NCBI GenBank assembly: GCA_964537685.1
Contig: CAZICM010000054.1
Span: 1 to 62,668 of the forward strand
DNA: 62,668 nt
Source: CAZICM01 sp964537685
Lineage (GTDB): Bacteria > Myxococcota_A > Polyangia > Polyangiales > Polyangiaceae
Direction of reading: 5' to 3'
The translations under genes and the position numbers were made by a program. Shown in pieces: positions 1 through 9,110 of the stretch. How positions within the stretch are numbered: position 1 is the first letter of the stretch; each line of letters opens with the position of its first letter. The notes under the pieces were generated by a model. That model was not told where the DNA came from, made no database searches, and saw only the letters and a list, made by a program, of their open reading frames with translations.

Positions 1-74
1 GCGAGACCGACGAGGAGCTTGCCGCGTCGCTCGTCGCCGAGATGCTCCGCACCGGGCTCACGGCGAAGGGGTAG
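1..74 (+). CDS. C-terminal end of an unidentified protein (partial)
   Basis: The frame beginning at base 3 is open from the left edge and ends in TAG at 72-74. It encodes about 23 residues rich in Glu, Ala and Leu (ETDEELAASLVAEMLRTG...). The stop lies 13 bases from the stop of the convergent TetR gene, as expected for a real gene end. The short acidic/leucine tail would suit the last helix of a TetR-type regulator, but too little is present to assign a family. Confidence 0.4.
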   Translation, partial: ETDEELAASLVAEMLRTGLTAKG

Positions 75-87
75 TCGACGCCCAGCG

Positions 88-756
88 TCAGACACCCGCC
101 CGGACGGAAGCGCGGCGGCGATTCGTGCTGGACTTTGTGATGCGACCTCGCGCGAGGGTTCCAGCTCGGGCGCCAGCAATAGCCGTCTGCACCGCGATCG
201 CGAGCCAGTCCTCGCTCAGTTGGCGAGGAGGCGCGGGAGAGTCGACGATCGCGCGCACGACATCCAGGAGGAGCTGCGCATCGGTGTTTGGCGGCAGCTC
301 TCCGCGATGAATCGCGCGTGTGACCATCGTTATCCACTCACCACGGCGTTCGTCTACCGCGGTTCCAATGAGCGACTCGACCTCGGGATTGTGGCGCTCG
401 CTGAGCAGTCGCGCCCAAGCTCGGCCTTCGGCCTTTCGACCGATGGCGCGTCGCCGCTTGAATGCCTCGAGGAGATCGGCCTCGAGCTGCCCCGTGTCCG
501 GAAGCGAGCTGTCTCGAAGAGGTATCCGCATTCGCTCCACGAGTGCGGCGACCAGCGCCGCACGATTCGGCCAGCGTCGATAGATCGTCGTCTTGTTGAC
601 GGCGGCCCTTGAGGCGATCGCTTCCATGCGAAAGTCGGCATAGCCCGAGTGGGAGAGCTCGACGAGCGCAGCATCGAGCACGCGTCGAACCACCTCATCG
701 CTACGCCCCCCGAGGAGCCCTCGAGTACGGCGGGACGTTCCGGCTGCGTGATGCAT
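88..756 (-). CDS. TetR/AcrR-family transcriptional regulator (copy 1)
   Basis: A 222-aa repressor-type regulator. The N-terminal helix-turn-helix spans about residues 20-65, with the recognition-helix signature VNKTTIYRRWPNR typical of TetR proteins; the C-terminal half would be the ligand-binding and dimerisation domain. The start at 756 (MHHAAG) is chosen because the frame further upstream runs through a palindromic operator and shows no family similarity. The gene is divergent from a 104-aa membrane protein, with the operator between them, so it most likely represses both. A second regulator at 9145-9849 is similar along its whole length (roughly two thirds identical by eye) and has the same kind of partner. 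The ligand is unknown. This copy has the high GC of the left 9 kb. Confidence 0.9.
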   Translation of the reverse strand: MHHAAGTSRRTRGLLGGRSDEVVRRVLDAALVELSHSGYADFRMEAIASRAAVNKTTIYRRWPNRAALVAALVERMRIPLRDSSLPDTGQLEADLLEAFKRRRAIGRKAEGRAWARLLSERHNPEVESLIGTAVDERRGEWITMVTRAIHRGELPPNTDAQLLLDVVRAIVDSPAPPRQLSEDWLAIAVQTAIAGARAGTLARGRITKSSTNRRRASVRAGV

Positions 757-787
757 GGGTCTCAATCGTAACATTGCGCCGTTCGAG

Positions 788-808
788 ATGGCAACGCGCC
801 GTTGCCAT
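788..808. promoter_or_regulatory. Palindromic operator ATGGCAAC-N5-GTTGCCAT
   Basis: A perfect inverted repeat with 8-base arms and a 5-base centre lies between the divergent TetR gene (start 756) and the small membrane protein gene (start 837). The outer bases also pair, extending the arms to 785-811. The identical arm-and-spacer pattern occurs twice between the homologous gene pair at 9850-9953, which identifies it as the binding site of these TetR proteins. Confidence 0.85.
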
Positions 809-836
809 CTCGGTGCAGTCGCTGTACTCTCGCCGC

Positions 837-1151
837 ATGCTCTGGCACAACGTCGCTTGCTTCTTCGGAGGCGTGTTTCTCGCCAACTTCGCCCCGCACT
901 TCGTCGCCGGAGTATCGGGCCGCCCATTTCCAAGCCCCTTCGCGACGCCGCCGTTTCGAGGGCTCTCGTCACCAGTCGTGAACGTCCTCTGGGGGCTCTT
1001 CAACCTCGCAGTGGCGTACGGCCTGCTCGTGCTCGTCGGGAGTGTGGAGCCCAAGAACCTGTCCCAGGTCTCCATCGCGGCTGCGGGCTTCGGCCTCGCG
1101 TCGCTGGGGATTGCCCGCTCGATGGGCAGACTTCAGCGCGGTTCGACGTAG
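837..1151 (+). CDS. Small conserved membrane protein (copy 1)
   Basis: A 104-aa protein with two to three hydrophobic segments (about residues 5-25, 45-68 and 75-95) and a conserved central stretch with FVAGVSGRPF, FATPPFRGLSS and VNVLWGLFNLAVAYGLL. It is predicted to sit in the inner membrane; its role is unknown. The start at 837 is supported by alignment with the paralogue at 9954, which begins at the same residue (MLWHN versus MPWHN). It is divergent from the TetR gene, with a palindromic operator between them, so it is probably induced when the TetR ligand is present. Confidence 0.85.
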   Translation: MLWHNVACFFGGVFLANFAPHFVAGVSGRPFPSPFATPPFRGLSSPVVNVLWGLFNLAVAYGLLVLVGSVEPKNLSQVSIAAAGFGLASLGIARSMGRLQRGST

Positions 1152-1503
1152 CCGCCTCCCGTCACACCTTTGCCACCGCCGAGGACGCGGAGAAGCGCCG
1201 CGCCCAGCTCGAGGCGATGAAGCCCGGCTCGCGTTACCCGGTGGTCGCGTTCTGACGCGCGCCACGCGCGCCGACCTTGGCCCACGTGGCCGTGTCACGC
1301 AGCCCGGCGTTGTCTCCCACGAAGGGCGACGCGCGCGCCCGAGCGCCACGTGGGCGCGGCCCATCGTCGTGTAGGCAACCGGCCTCCAAGTGCCTGAAAG
1401 AACATCGCGAATCGACCTCCGCCGGCCTTGCTACGAGCCGGAACGGAAGCCTGTATGTCCTCACGCGACGCGCACTTCGCACGACGCGCCACGGAGGACG
1501 ACG
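1152..1503. other. Non-coding stretch with a short gene remnant and an inverted repeat
   Basis: No full gene is seen here. One plus-strand frame ending at 1255 reads FATAEDAEKRRAQLEAMKPG and a few more residues before a stop; this looks like the tail of a small protein whose beginning is lost. A 10-base perfect inverted repeat (CCCACGTGGC at 1281-1290 and its complement at 1345-1354) could form a long hairpin. Its purpose is unknown. Confidence 0.35.
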
Positions 1504-1803
1504 ATGAGCACGACGACGAAGAACACGCTGGCGACGAAGACGGTGAGCCAGGGCGAGAGCCGCTACGGAACGCCCGAGCCGCAGATCGCGCTCCGCTTCC
1601 CCAAGGGCACCAGCTACCGCGTCGTGAAGGCCGCGCTGCACAAGCTCGCCGCCGAGATCGAGCTGGCCACGCCCGCGAGCGAGCGCTGGTGCGTGAACAC
1701 CGAGGACTTCAACGAGAGCGGGCGCGTGTACCTCGAGCTCGCCGACGCGACGCCTGCCGAGGCCGCGCGCGGGACGGCGATGCTCACGAAGCTGGTGGCT
1801 TGA
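1504..1803 (+). CDS. Hypothetical protein, 99 aa
   Basis: A 99-aa soluble protein, MSTTTKNTLATKTVSQGESR..., with a compact C-terminal part rich in alternating hydrophobic and charged residues and ending ARGTAMLTKLVA. The ATG at 1504 follows GGAGG, a good ribosome-binding site, whereas the open frame extending upstream has none. Codon use is strongly GC-biased in the third position, as in its neighbours, which supports real coding. I do not recognise a family. It stands alone between the TetR module and the chemoreceptor-type kinase. Confidence 0.65.
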   Translation: MSTTTKNTLATKTVSQGESRYGTPEPQIALRFPKGTSYRVVKAALHKLAAEIELATPASERWCVNTEDFNESGRVYLELADATPAEAARGTAMLTKLVA

Positions 1804-1937
1804 GCTCGGTGCCGCGCAGCCCGAATAGCCGCTTTGAGCTTGAAATGGCTACTCGCTCGAGGTTGCAGCCCGCTCGCACAGCTGCCGCACACCCCAGCGG
1901 CTGACCTGCCCGGTGGGCGGGATTCGAAGCGATGACT

Positions 1938-1974
1938 TTGACATTTCAGCGCCGTGCCCCCATGTTACATGTCT
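1938..1974 (+). promoter_or_regulatory. Possible promoter for the MerR-like/CheB-CheR pair
   Basis: A perfect TTGACA at 1938-1943 is followed after about 18 bases by ATGTTACAT, a small palindrome containing a poor -10 element. A long spacer with a palindrome would suit control by a MerR-type protein, which is what the next gene encodes. The -10 match is weak. Confidence 0.3.
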
Positions 1975-2006
1975 ACTTCTAGCTTCCTGGAGACGTGAAG
2001 CTGACC

Positions 2007-2255
2007 ATGGGCGAACCACACGCAGACGATCTGATGACGACGGGAGAAGCGGCCCGGGTGCTCGGCGTCTCCGCGGACATGGTGCGTTGGCTCGAGCGCG
2101 AGGGCCGCCTGCCAGCCCAAAGGACAACGAATGGCGTGCGGCTGTTCCGGCGCGGCGACGTGGAGAAGCTCGCGGCTGAGCGAGCTCGAGCGGCTGGCGC
2201 GACCTCGAATGAAGGCGCGCGAGCTCCTCGCGACAGAGCCAGAAGGGGCAAGTGA
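2007..2255 (+). CDS. MerR-like / excisionase-type helix-turn-helix protein
   Basis: An 82-aa DNA-binding protein. Residues 8-60 form a winged helix of the MerR/excisionase type: MTTGEAARVLGVSADMVRWLEREGRLPAQRT followed by GVRLFRRGDVEKL. There is no ligand-binding domain. The ATG at 2007 is preferred; a GTG at 1995 in the same frame is also possible. Its TGA overlaps the ATG of the CheB-CheR kinase by one base (TGATG), so the two are translationally coupled and probably act together, the small protein perhaps as the local regulator. Confidence 0.75.
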   Translation: MGEPHADDLMTTGEAARVLGVSADMVRWLEREGRLPAQRTTNGVRLFRRGDVEKLAAERARAAGATSNEGARAPRDRARRGK

Positions 2256-5200
2256 TGAAGAACACCCGCCCGCCCGGGAGCGGCGAGGACGCAGCCAAGC
2301 CCCAGGCCGGCGCACCTGAGGCTGCTTCCGCGAATGCTGAGCACGTCGGCGGCTCGGCCGGCCCCAAGGCCGCTCCGTTCCCGGTCGTCGCCATAGGTGC
2401 TTCCGCAGGCGGCCTCGAGGCGATGCGCCAGCTCTTCGCTCACGTGCCGGCCGACTCCGGCATGGGATTCGTGGTGATCCAGCACCTCGATCCCGATCGG
2501 CCGAGCATGCTCACCCAGGTCCTCGGTAAAGCCACCCGGCTTTCGGTCGTGGAGGCGACGGACGGCATGCGCGTCGAGCCGGATCGCGTCCACGTGATCC
2601 CCTCCGGGGCCGATCTGACGATTCAGCACGGGACGCTCGCGCTCGGCCGCCGGCAAACGACGGGCCGGCTGCATCTGCCGATCGACACCTTCTTCCGGTC
2701 GCTCGCCGAGGACGGCAAGGACCGAGCGATCGGGGTGGTGCTCTCCGGGTCGGGCGCGGACGGAACCGAGGGGCTACGGGCGATCAAGGCCGAGGGCGGC
2801 ATCGCCATCGTCCAGGAGCCGGAGTCGGCGCATTTTCGCAGCATGCCCGAGAGCGCCATCACCGCGGAGGTGGTGGACTTCCGCGGCACCCCCGAGGGGA
2901 TCGCCAACGAGCTCGCCCGGCTTGGCCAGCATCCCTACGTCGCGGTCCCGAGCCGCGCCGAGAGCGAGGCGGAGGAGCCGGAGACCGATGCGGACCGGGG
3001 GCTCGGGACGGTCATCAGGCTCGTGCGCGAGCACGCCGGCATCGACTTCAGCGGCTACAAGCGCACCACGGTCATGCGGCGTATCGAGCGGCGCATGGCG
3101 CTCCGGCGCGCGGGCGCGCTCGGGGAGTACGCCCGCGTCATCCGCGACGACCCTGGCGAGGCGCGAGCGCTCGCGCAGGACATGCTCATCCACGTCACCT
3201 CGTTCTTCCGCGACCCGGAGGCGTTCGCTGCCCTGAAGGAGCAGGTCTTCGGGGAGCTGGCGCAGCGCAAGCAGGACGACGAGGCGATCCGCATCTGGGT
3301 GCCGGGCTGCTCGACGGGCGAGGAGGCGTACGGCCTGACGATCTGCCTGCTCGAGTCACTCGCCGGCCGGGAGAGGAACCTGGCCATCAAGGTCTTCGGC
3401 ACCGACCTGAGCGAGCGGGCCATCGACACCGCGCGTCGCGGTTTCTATACGGAGGCGGCGCTGGCCGAGGTCTCGCCCGAGCGCCTGTCGCGCTTCTTCG
3501 AACGGGCCGAGGGCGGCTACCGGGTCGGCAAGCAGGTCCGCGACTTGGTCGTCTTCGTGAAGCACGACCTCACCCGCGATCCGCCCTTCGCCAAGCTCGA
3601 CCTCATCAGCTGCCGCAACGTCCTCATCTACTTCGATGCCGAGCTGCAGCGTCGAGTGATTCCGATGCTTCACTACTGCCTGGCCAAGCAGGGTCACCTG
3701 TTCCTGGGCAAGAGCGAGACGATCACGGGCTTCCGCGATCTGTTCGCGTCCGTCGACAAGGAGAACCGGATCTTCGTCAAGCTGGGGGAGAGCACGCGGC
3801 TCGTCTACCCACTCCCGGCCGGTCGCGAGGCCGAGGCGAAGATGACCGAGACCAGGCCCGCTGCGCGGCAGCAGCCCGCGCGCGAAGCACAACGGCAAGC
3901 CGATCACCTCCTCCTTTCGCGCTACGCGCCGCCGGGCGTGCTCGTGAACGAGCGGCTGGAGATCGTCCAGTTTCGCGGGCGGACCGGCGACTACCTCGAG
4001 CCGGCGCCCGGCCAGCCGCAGGCGAACGTGCTGAGAATGGCGCGCGAGGGACTGGCGGCTCATCTGCACGAGGCGATGGAGCGCGCGCGGGCAGATGCGT
4101 CGACGGTAAGAAAGGAGGGGCTGCGTGTCCGAGTGGGCGCCGAGGTCCGCGTCGTGAACCTCGAGGTCGTCCCCCTCGCAGCAGATCCCTCCTCGAGGGA
4201 ACGCCACTACCTCGTCCTGTTCGAAGAGCCTTCGATCCACGAGCCCAAGGTCGAGCATCGCTTCCCGCGTGTGAGAGAGGCCGAGCCCCCGAGCGAGCAC
4301 GTGGCAGCAGAGTCCGAGCGGCTGAAGTCCGAGCTCATCGCGACCAAGGACTACCTGCAGTCGCTCCTGTCGGAGCATCAGTCGAGCGCCGACGAGCTCG
4401 CAAGTGCCAACGATGAGCTAGTCGCCGCCAACGAGGAGCTGCAGAGCACGAACGAGGAGCTCCAGAGTGCCAAGGAGGAGCTGCAGTCCACCAACGAGGA
4501 GCTGGGCACGGTCAACGACCAGCTTCGCAGTCGCAACCACGAGCTTGACGAGGTCGCCAGCGACCTCGTCAACATCCTCGCCAGCGTCGAGATGCCCGTC
4601 ATCATCGTCGATCTCGAGCTGCGCGTGCGGCGCTTCACGCCCGCGGTGAGAGGCATCGCGCGGTTCATTCCGGAGGACGTCGGCAGGCCGATCGACGACC
4701 TCAAGCTCAAGGTGCAGGTGGATGATCTCCCGGTCAGGATCCGGGACGTCATCGCCAGCCTGTCACCCAGGGAGTGGGAGATCCGGGATCAGGACGGGCG
4801 CTGGTTCCGCATGCAGATCCGGCCCTACCGCACGACCGACAATCGCCTCGACGGTGCGGTCCTGTCGTTCGTCGATGTGGACGCCCTGAGAAAGGCCGTC
4901 CAGGAAGCCGAGGGCGCGCGCGACTACGCCCGGAGCATCGTCGAGACCGTGACGAGCGCCCTGGTGGTGCTCGACGACGAGCGGCGTGTGGTCTCGGCGA
5001 ATGAGGCCTTCCGCGCGATGTTCAAGCTGTCGGCCAAGGCCGTCGAGGCCAGGAGCTTGTTCGAGCTCGGCGACGGCTCGTTCGAAGTACCCGCGGCCCG
5101 TCGTGCGCTCGAGGAGCGTCTTGCCAAGAAGACGCCTTTCTCCGGGCTCGAGCTCACGAGGGAGGTGCCACACTCCGGTCGCCAGGTTCTGTCGCTGACC

Positions 5201-6487
5201 GGCCGTTCCATCCTGTGGGGTGGAGGTACCAAAATGGTCCTCCTCGCCATCGACGACATCACCGAGCTACGATCGCTCGAGGCGGAACGGGCCCTGCTCC
5301 TCGCATCCGAGAAGGAGGCCAGGCTCGACGCCGAGCGGGCAAACCGCGCCAAGGATCTCTTCCTTGCCACGCTCTCGCACGAGCTGCGCACGCCGCTCTC
5401 CACGATGCTCATGTCGGCGCAGCTCCTCCGGAGGGTGGCCAGCGAGGACCGCCGAATCGAGCGCGCCAGCGCGTCCATCGAACGGTCTGTCAACGCCCAG
5501 GCCAGGCTCATCGATGACCTGCTCGACGTCCCGCGCATCGTCTCGGGCAAGCTGCTTCTCGATCTGGGGCCCGTCGAGCTCGCGGCGGTCGTCCACGATG
5601 CGATTGACGCCGCACGGCCATCGGCCGAGGCCAAGGGCTTGCAACTCGACCTCTCCATCGACGACGACATCGGCTCCGTCTACGGGGATGCGCCGCGCCT
5701 GCTGCAGGTAGTGAACAACCTGCTGACCAACGCCATCAAGTTCACCCCGCACGGCGGCCGTGTCTCGGTTCATCTCGAGCGGATCGAAGGCGCGCGGGCG
5801 CAGCTCACGGTCACCGACACGGGCATTGGTATCCGGCCCGAAGTCCTGCCGCACCTCTTCTCAAGGTTCGTGCAGGCGGACAGCACGGTAACAAGAACGC
5901 ACGGCGGCCTCGGCCTCGGGCTTTCCATCGTGCGCCATCTCGTGGACGCCCACGGCGGGCAAGTGAGCGCCGAGAGCCCGGGCGAAGGGAAAGGTTCCAC
6001 CTTCCGCGTGACGCTTCCGATCGGGGACGCAGTCAGGGCGAGACCCTCCGGTAAGCCCACGACTGTCGTTCAGGGCATCGACGGGGTGCGGGTTCTCCTG
6101 GTCGAGGATGAAGACGATACGCGGGAGGCATATGCCGCCATGCTCACCGATTTCGGAGCAGAGGTCCGCGCGGTGCCATCGGCTGCAGCTGGCCTGGCCG
6201 CGCTGGAGGAGTACCGGCCGCAGGTCATCCTCTCGGACATCGCGATGCCCGGGGAAGACGGCTTCACCTTCATGCAGAAAGTGCGGCGCCTGGCGCCCGA
6301 GCGGGGCGGGCAAGTGCCGGCTGCGGCTCTAACCGCGCTCGCCAGCGACGAGGACCGCCAGCGCGCCATGCAGGCGGGCTTTCAGATGCACGTGCCCAAG
6401 CCTGTTGATTCTACGCGCTTGGCTGCAGTCGTGAGGACGCTCTCCGATTGGAAACCACCGGAGAGCGAGCCCGAGCAGGCCCGGTAG
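2255..6487 (+). CDS. CheB-CheR-PAS hybrid sensor histidine kinase with receiver domain
   Basis: A 1,410-aa soluble multidomain protein. In order: CheB methylesterase (about 40-205, with Ser50 in GASAGG, His77 in IQHL and Asp169 in GSGADG), CheR methyltransferase (about 220-500, SAM site around VPGCSTGEEAYG), a linker with a PAS-like part, a coiled coil with repeated NEELQSTNEELQS units (about 715-775), two PAS regions, a HisKA helix with SHELRTPLS, an HATPase domain with the N box and GLGLGLSIV, and a C-terminal receiver whose phospho-acceptor is the Asp of LSDIAMPGEDG. No transmembrane helix is seen. The usual catalytic residues are present, so all modules may be active. It is coupled to the MerR-like gene; no chemoreceptor or CheA gene is nearby. 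A few bases before the ATG, AGAAGGGGC gives a ribosome-binding site. Confidence 0.95.
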   Translation: MKNTRPPGSGEDAAKPQAGAPEAASANAEHVGGSAGPKAAPFPVVAIGASAGGLEAMRQLFAHVPADSGMGFVVIQHLDPDRPSMLTQVLGKATRLSVVEATDGMRVEPDRVHVIPSGADLTIQHGTLALGRRQTTGRLHLPIDTFFRSLAEDGKDRAIGVVLSGSGADGTEGLRAIKAEGGIAIVQEPESAHFRSMPESAITAEVVDFRGTPEGIANELARLGQHPYVAVPSRAESEAEEPETDADRGLGTVIRLVREHAGIDFSGYKRTTVMRRIERRMALRRAGALGEYARVIRDDPGEARALAQDMLIHVTSFFRDPEAFAALKEQVFGELAQRKQDDEAIRIWVPGCSTGEEAYGLTICLLESLAGRERNLAIKVFGTDLSERAIDTARRGFYTEAALAEVSPERLSRFFERAEGGYRVGKQVRDLVVFVKHDLTRDPPFAKLDLISCRNVLIYFDAELQRRVIPMLHYCLAKQGHLFLGKSETITGFRDLFASVDKENRIFVKLGESTRLVYPLPAGREAEAKMTETRPAARQQPAREAQRQADHLLLSRYAPPGVLVNERLEIVQFRGRTGDYLEPAPGQPQANVLRMAREGLAAHLHEAMERARADASTVRKEGLRVRVGAEVRVVNLEVVPLAADPSSRERHYLVLFEEPSIHEPKVEHRFPRVREAEPPSEHVAAESERLKSELIATKDYLQSLLSEHQSSADELASANDELVAANEELQSTNEELQSAKEELQSTNEELGTVNDQLRSRNHELDEVASDLVNILASVEMPVIIVDLELRVRRFTPAVRGIARFIPEDVGRPIDDLKLKVQVDDLPVRIRDVIASLSPREWEIRDQDGRWFRMQIRPYRTTDNRLDGAVLSFVDVDALRKAVQEAEGARDYARSIVETVTSALVVLDDERRVVSANEAFRAMFKLSAKAVEARSLFELGDGSFEVPAARRALEERLAKKTPFSGLELTREVPHSGRQVLSLTGRSILWGGGTKMVLLAIDDITELRSLEAERALLLASEKEARLDAERANRAKDLFLATLSHELRTPLSTMLMSAQLLRRVASEDRRIERASASIERSVNAQARLIDDLLDVPRIVSGKLLLDLGPVELAAVVHDAIDAARPSAEAKGLQLDLSIDDDIGSVYGDAPRLLQVVNNLLTNAIKFTPHGGRVSVHLERIEGARAQLTVTDTGIGIRPEVLPHLFSRFVQADSTVTRTHGGLGLGLSIVRHLVDAHGGQVSAESPGEGKGSTFRVTLPIGDAVRARPSGKPTTVVQGIDGVRVLLVEDEDDTREAYAAMLTDFGAEVRAVPSAAAGLAALEEYRPQVILSDIAMPGEDGFTFMQKVRRLAPERGGQVPAAALTALASDEDRQRAMQAGFQMHVPKPVDSTRLAAVVRTLSDWKPPESEPEQAR

Positions 6488-6776
6488 TTCGCCCTCCAAG
6501 CCCGTGCCTGTCGATCGTCCACAGCAAGAGTCCCGATCATCACACGGTCCACCCTCCTTCTTTCTGCCCCAGTGTGCGGCAACGCCACGAGGCGCCGGCG
6601 TCACGGGCCAGGGGCAGGCGCCGACTCGGACGTGCCTGTCCGAACCTGCCGCAGCTCGCGCGCGTCGGACGAATGCCGGCCTGCTCCTTGCACAGACTTG
6701 CAAGCAGACAGGGCCGATGCCGGCGGTGACGATCCGTCGCCTCGGCCTCATAGTCATTTGGGAAGGAGGACCAACC

Positions 6777-7079
6777 ATGAGGCTTTCAGACGAGACTCTG
6801 CGCGGCCGAACCGTGGTCGCCTCGGACGGACTGGCGATCGGAACCGTCACCCTGCTCTTCATCGACGTTGATGGCTGGCGGGTGGAATCGCTCCAGGTGA
6901 AGTTGCATAAGGATATCGCCGACCGGATCGGTGCCGACCGCAGCTGGTTGCATGCTGGAGCTGTCGAGATCCCGGTCCGGATGGTGCACTCGGTGGGCGA
7001 TGCCGTGGTCCTCTCAGTTGCTGTGGATGGCCTGCGGCAGGTTCTGCCCGGGACGGCCGAGCCGGCACCCGCCCATTGA
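6777..7079 (+). CDS. PRC-barrel domain protein
   Basis: A 100-aa protein whose first 75 residues match the PRC-barrel fold, a small beta-barrel found in photosynthetic reaction-centre H subunits and RimM: LRGRTVVASDGLAIGTVTLLFID followed by a hydrophobic strand pattern. Such free-standing proteins are common in stress-related gene groups, but their partners are mostly unknown. The ATG at 6777 is preceded by GGAAGGAGG, an excellent ribosome-binding site, which decides the start over the longer open frame. It lies between the CheB-CheR kinase and nhaA on the same strand. The 289 bases upstream (6488-6776) hold no recognisable gene. Confidence 0.8.
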   Translation: MRLSDETLRGRTVVASDGLAIGTVTLLFIDVDGWRVESLQVKLHKDIADRIGADRSWLHAGAVEIPVRMVHSVGDAVVLSVAVDGLRQVLPGTAEPAPAH

Positions 7080-7198
7080 GCCAGCCCATCGATCGGAGAG
7101 GAAGCATGGTGCGATCGGTGAGTCAGGCCCTGGTCGCTCGCGGCGCCCCAGGCGTCGCGGTTGACTGCACATGAGGCGCGCACGCGCCGAGGGGAGCC

Positions 7199-8560
7199 AT
7201 GCCCACCGATCGTGAGGGTCTTCCCCATGAGCTCGCTGACCGCTTCACGCGCCCTCTCCGACGGTTTCTCAAGATCGAATCCGCGGCGGGTGTGCTGCTC
7301 CTGGTCGCGACGGTCGTAGCCCTGGTGGTCTCGAACTCGCCGCTTGCCGCGTCAGTGTCCGCCTTCTGGGAAAGGCCGGCGGGATTTCACTTCGGGAGCC
7401 TCGAGTTCACGCGCTCCGTGCGCCACTGGGTCAACGACGCGCTGATGACGTTGTTCTTCTTCGTCGTCGCGCTGGAGCTGAAGCGAGAGCTCGTCACCGG
7501 CAGCTTGCGGAGAGCGGCGTTCCCGATCGCCGGAGCGCTCGGGGGCATGATCGTCCCTCCTGCGATCTACGTGGCGATGCTGCACGGCGCGCCCGGGGCA
7601 CACGGGTGGGGTACCGCGATCAGCACCGACACTGCGTTCGTGCTGGGTGGCCTGGCGCTGCTCGGGACGAGAGTTCCTGTCACTCTGCGGCTCTTCATCC
7701 TGTCCCTCGCTGTCATCGACGACGTGGGCGCCATTCTGATCGTCGCCGTGGTCTACGGCGGCCCGTTGAGCTGGCCAGCGCTGGCGGTCGCGGGGGGAGT
7801 CGTGGTGCTGGTGCTCGTTCTTGCGCGCGCAGGGTTCCGCACTGTCCCCCTCTATGTCCTCGCCGGGGGAGTGCTCTGGTTCGCCATCGATGCGTCCGGC
7901 GTTCATCCCTCCCTCGCTGGGGTGCTACTCGGGCTGATGACCCCCGCACGAGAATGGGTCAGCAGCATTAGCCTGCACCGCATTCTCGAGCGCGTCGTTG
8001 GTTCCCACCCAACGGCGGCTCATCAGCGAAATGCCACGGAGCGCGACGAGCTCCAGACCGTAGCCATCGCAGCCAAAGAGGCCATTTCCCCGGTCGAACG
8101 AATCGAACTTCGGCTGCATCCCTGGTCGGCTTTCCTCGTCATGCCCGTCTTCGCGCTGGCGAACGCCGGAGTGCAGTTGTCGTGGGAGAAGCTGGTTCAC
8201 CCGGTCTCGGTCGCCGTCGCGACCGCCCTGGTGGTCGGAAAGCCCCTCGGCGTGATTGCACTGTGCTGGCTGGCCGAGCGAGCACGAGTCGGGACACGAC
8301 CGGCAGACTTGTCGTGGTCCGTCATCGCGGCGGCGTCCATTCTCACGGGAATCGGTTTCACGATGTCCATCTTCATCGCTGGTCTCGCGTTCGACTCCGC
8401 CACGCTCGATGCGGCAAAGGTCGGGATCCTGAGTGCCTCCGTGTTGTCCGGATCGGTGGGGCTGGTGTTGCTCCTTCTCTTGGCGACGAGACGCCGCTAT
8501 GGGGCTGATCGTCGTGGCGGAGCGCCTTCCCACTTCAGAAGCGGCTTGGGCCGAAGCTGA
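7199..8560 (+). CDS. nhaA: Na+/H+ antiporter NhaA
   Basis: A 453-aa inner-membrane antiporter with about 12 hydrophobic segments that exports Na+ or Li+ in exchange for protons, setting internal pH and salt. The family signatures are present: STDTAFVLGGLALLG (Asp equivalent to E. coli Asp133) and LAVIDDVGAILIVAV (the essential Asp163-Asp164 pair). It is longer than E. coli NhaA (388 aa) because of a hydrophilic insertion around residues 255-300 (HRILERVVGSHPTAAHQ...) and a charged tail. The ATG at 7199 follows GAGGGGAGCC. It follows the PRC-barrel gene by 119 bases on the same strand. Confidence 0.95.
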   Translation: MPTDREGLPHELADRFTRPLRRFLKIESAAGVLLLVATVVALVVSNSPLAASVSAFWERPAGFHFGSLEFTRSVRHWVNDALMTLFFFVVALELKRELVTGSLRRAAFPIAGALGGMIVPPAIYVAMLHGAPGAHGWGTAISTDTAFVLGGLALLGTRVPVTLRLFILSLAVIDDVGAILIVAVVYGGPLSWPALAVAGGVVVLVLVLARAGFRTVPLYVLAGGVLWFAIDASGVHPSLAGVLLGLMTPAREWVSSISLHRILERVVGSHPTAAHQRNATERDELQTVAIAAKEAISPVERIELRLHPWSAFLVMPVFALANAGVQLSWEKLVHPVSVAVATALVVGKPLGVIALCWLAERARVGTRPADLSWSVIAAASILTGIGFTMSIFIAGLAFDSATLDAAKVGILSASVLSGSVGLVLLLLLATRRRYGADRRGGAPSHFRSGLGRS

Positions 8561-8730
8561 TCTGTCGGGATGAGGCGTGAATGAACACCCGTCGCCCTCC
8601 GAGTCATCGAGAAATCGTCGCCTTGGATGCTCCACCTCGGGGTCGGGCGAGCGGACGCAAGATGCTTGTCGTGGGAGGCGGTGGCCTGCTCCGGGGGGAA
8701 TTCCATATGTCTCGCTCTTCAGCGCGCTGG

Positions 8731-8853
8731 GACGCCCTTGGTCTCGCGCTCGTCCGCGCCTGCGCGGAAGCCCACCGCGGGCAGGTCGAGGTTCAAAGTA
8801 ACCAGCAGGACGGCACTACCTTCACCCATCTTCACCCTCGAGCTTCCTCATGA
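8731..8853 (+). pseudogene. Remnant of a histidine kinase ATPase domain end
   Basis: In the frame ending at 8853 the residues DALGLALVRACAEAHRGQVE followed by VQSNQQDGTTFTHLHP match the last part of a HATPase_c domain (the G2 box GLGLALV, then GG-x-V-x-V-x-S and G-T-x-F). The residues before it (8581-8730) do not resemble a kinase, so only the final 40 or so codons survive. The rest of the gap between nhaA and the second TetR gene (8561-9144) holds nothing else recognisable apart from a hairpin at 9111-9144. Confidence 0.65.
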
Positions 8854-9110
8854 CTCGCACCCGTTTCAGACCAGCCCGGCGAAGGATTCAACGCCTTGAG
8901 TCTGCCGTCGCGCGGTCGTCGAGGGAGAGCGTCATGCCTCCACCCGCAAGGGGACGGCGCGAATCGGAGAGAGCGTCCCGGGTCGCATCGTTCAACCACC
9001 TGGATTCGCAGGCGTTCGCATTTCCGGGACCCGTGCGAGCGGAGCGAACCCGTCCCGCCGAGAGCCCTGCGAACGGGTTAGCGCGCGGCGCCGAATGCGG
9101 AGCCACTTCA

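Noticed and set aside
8896..9110. tRNA gene or attachment site at the composition boundary
   Set aside because: No cloverleaf or T-arm consensus could be built on either strand; the only structure is the hairpin at 9111-9144.
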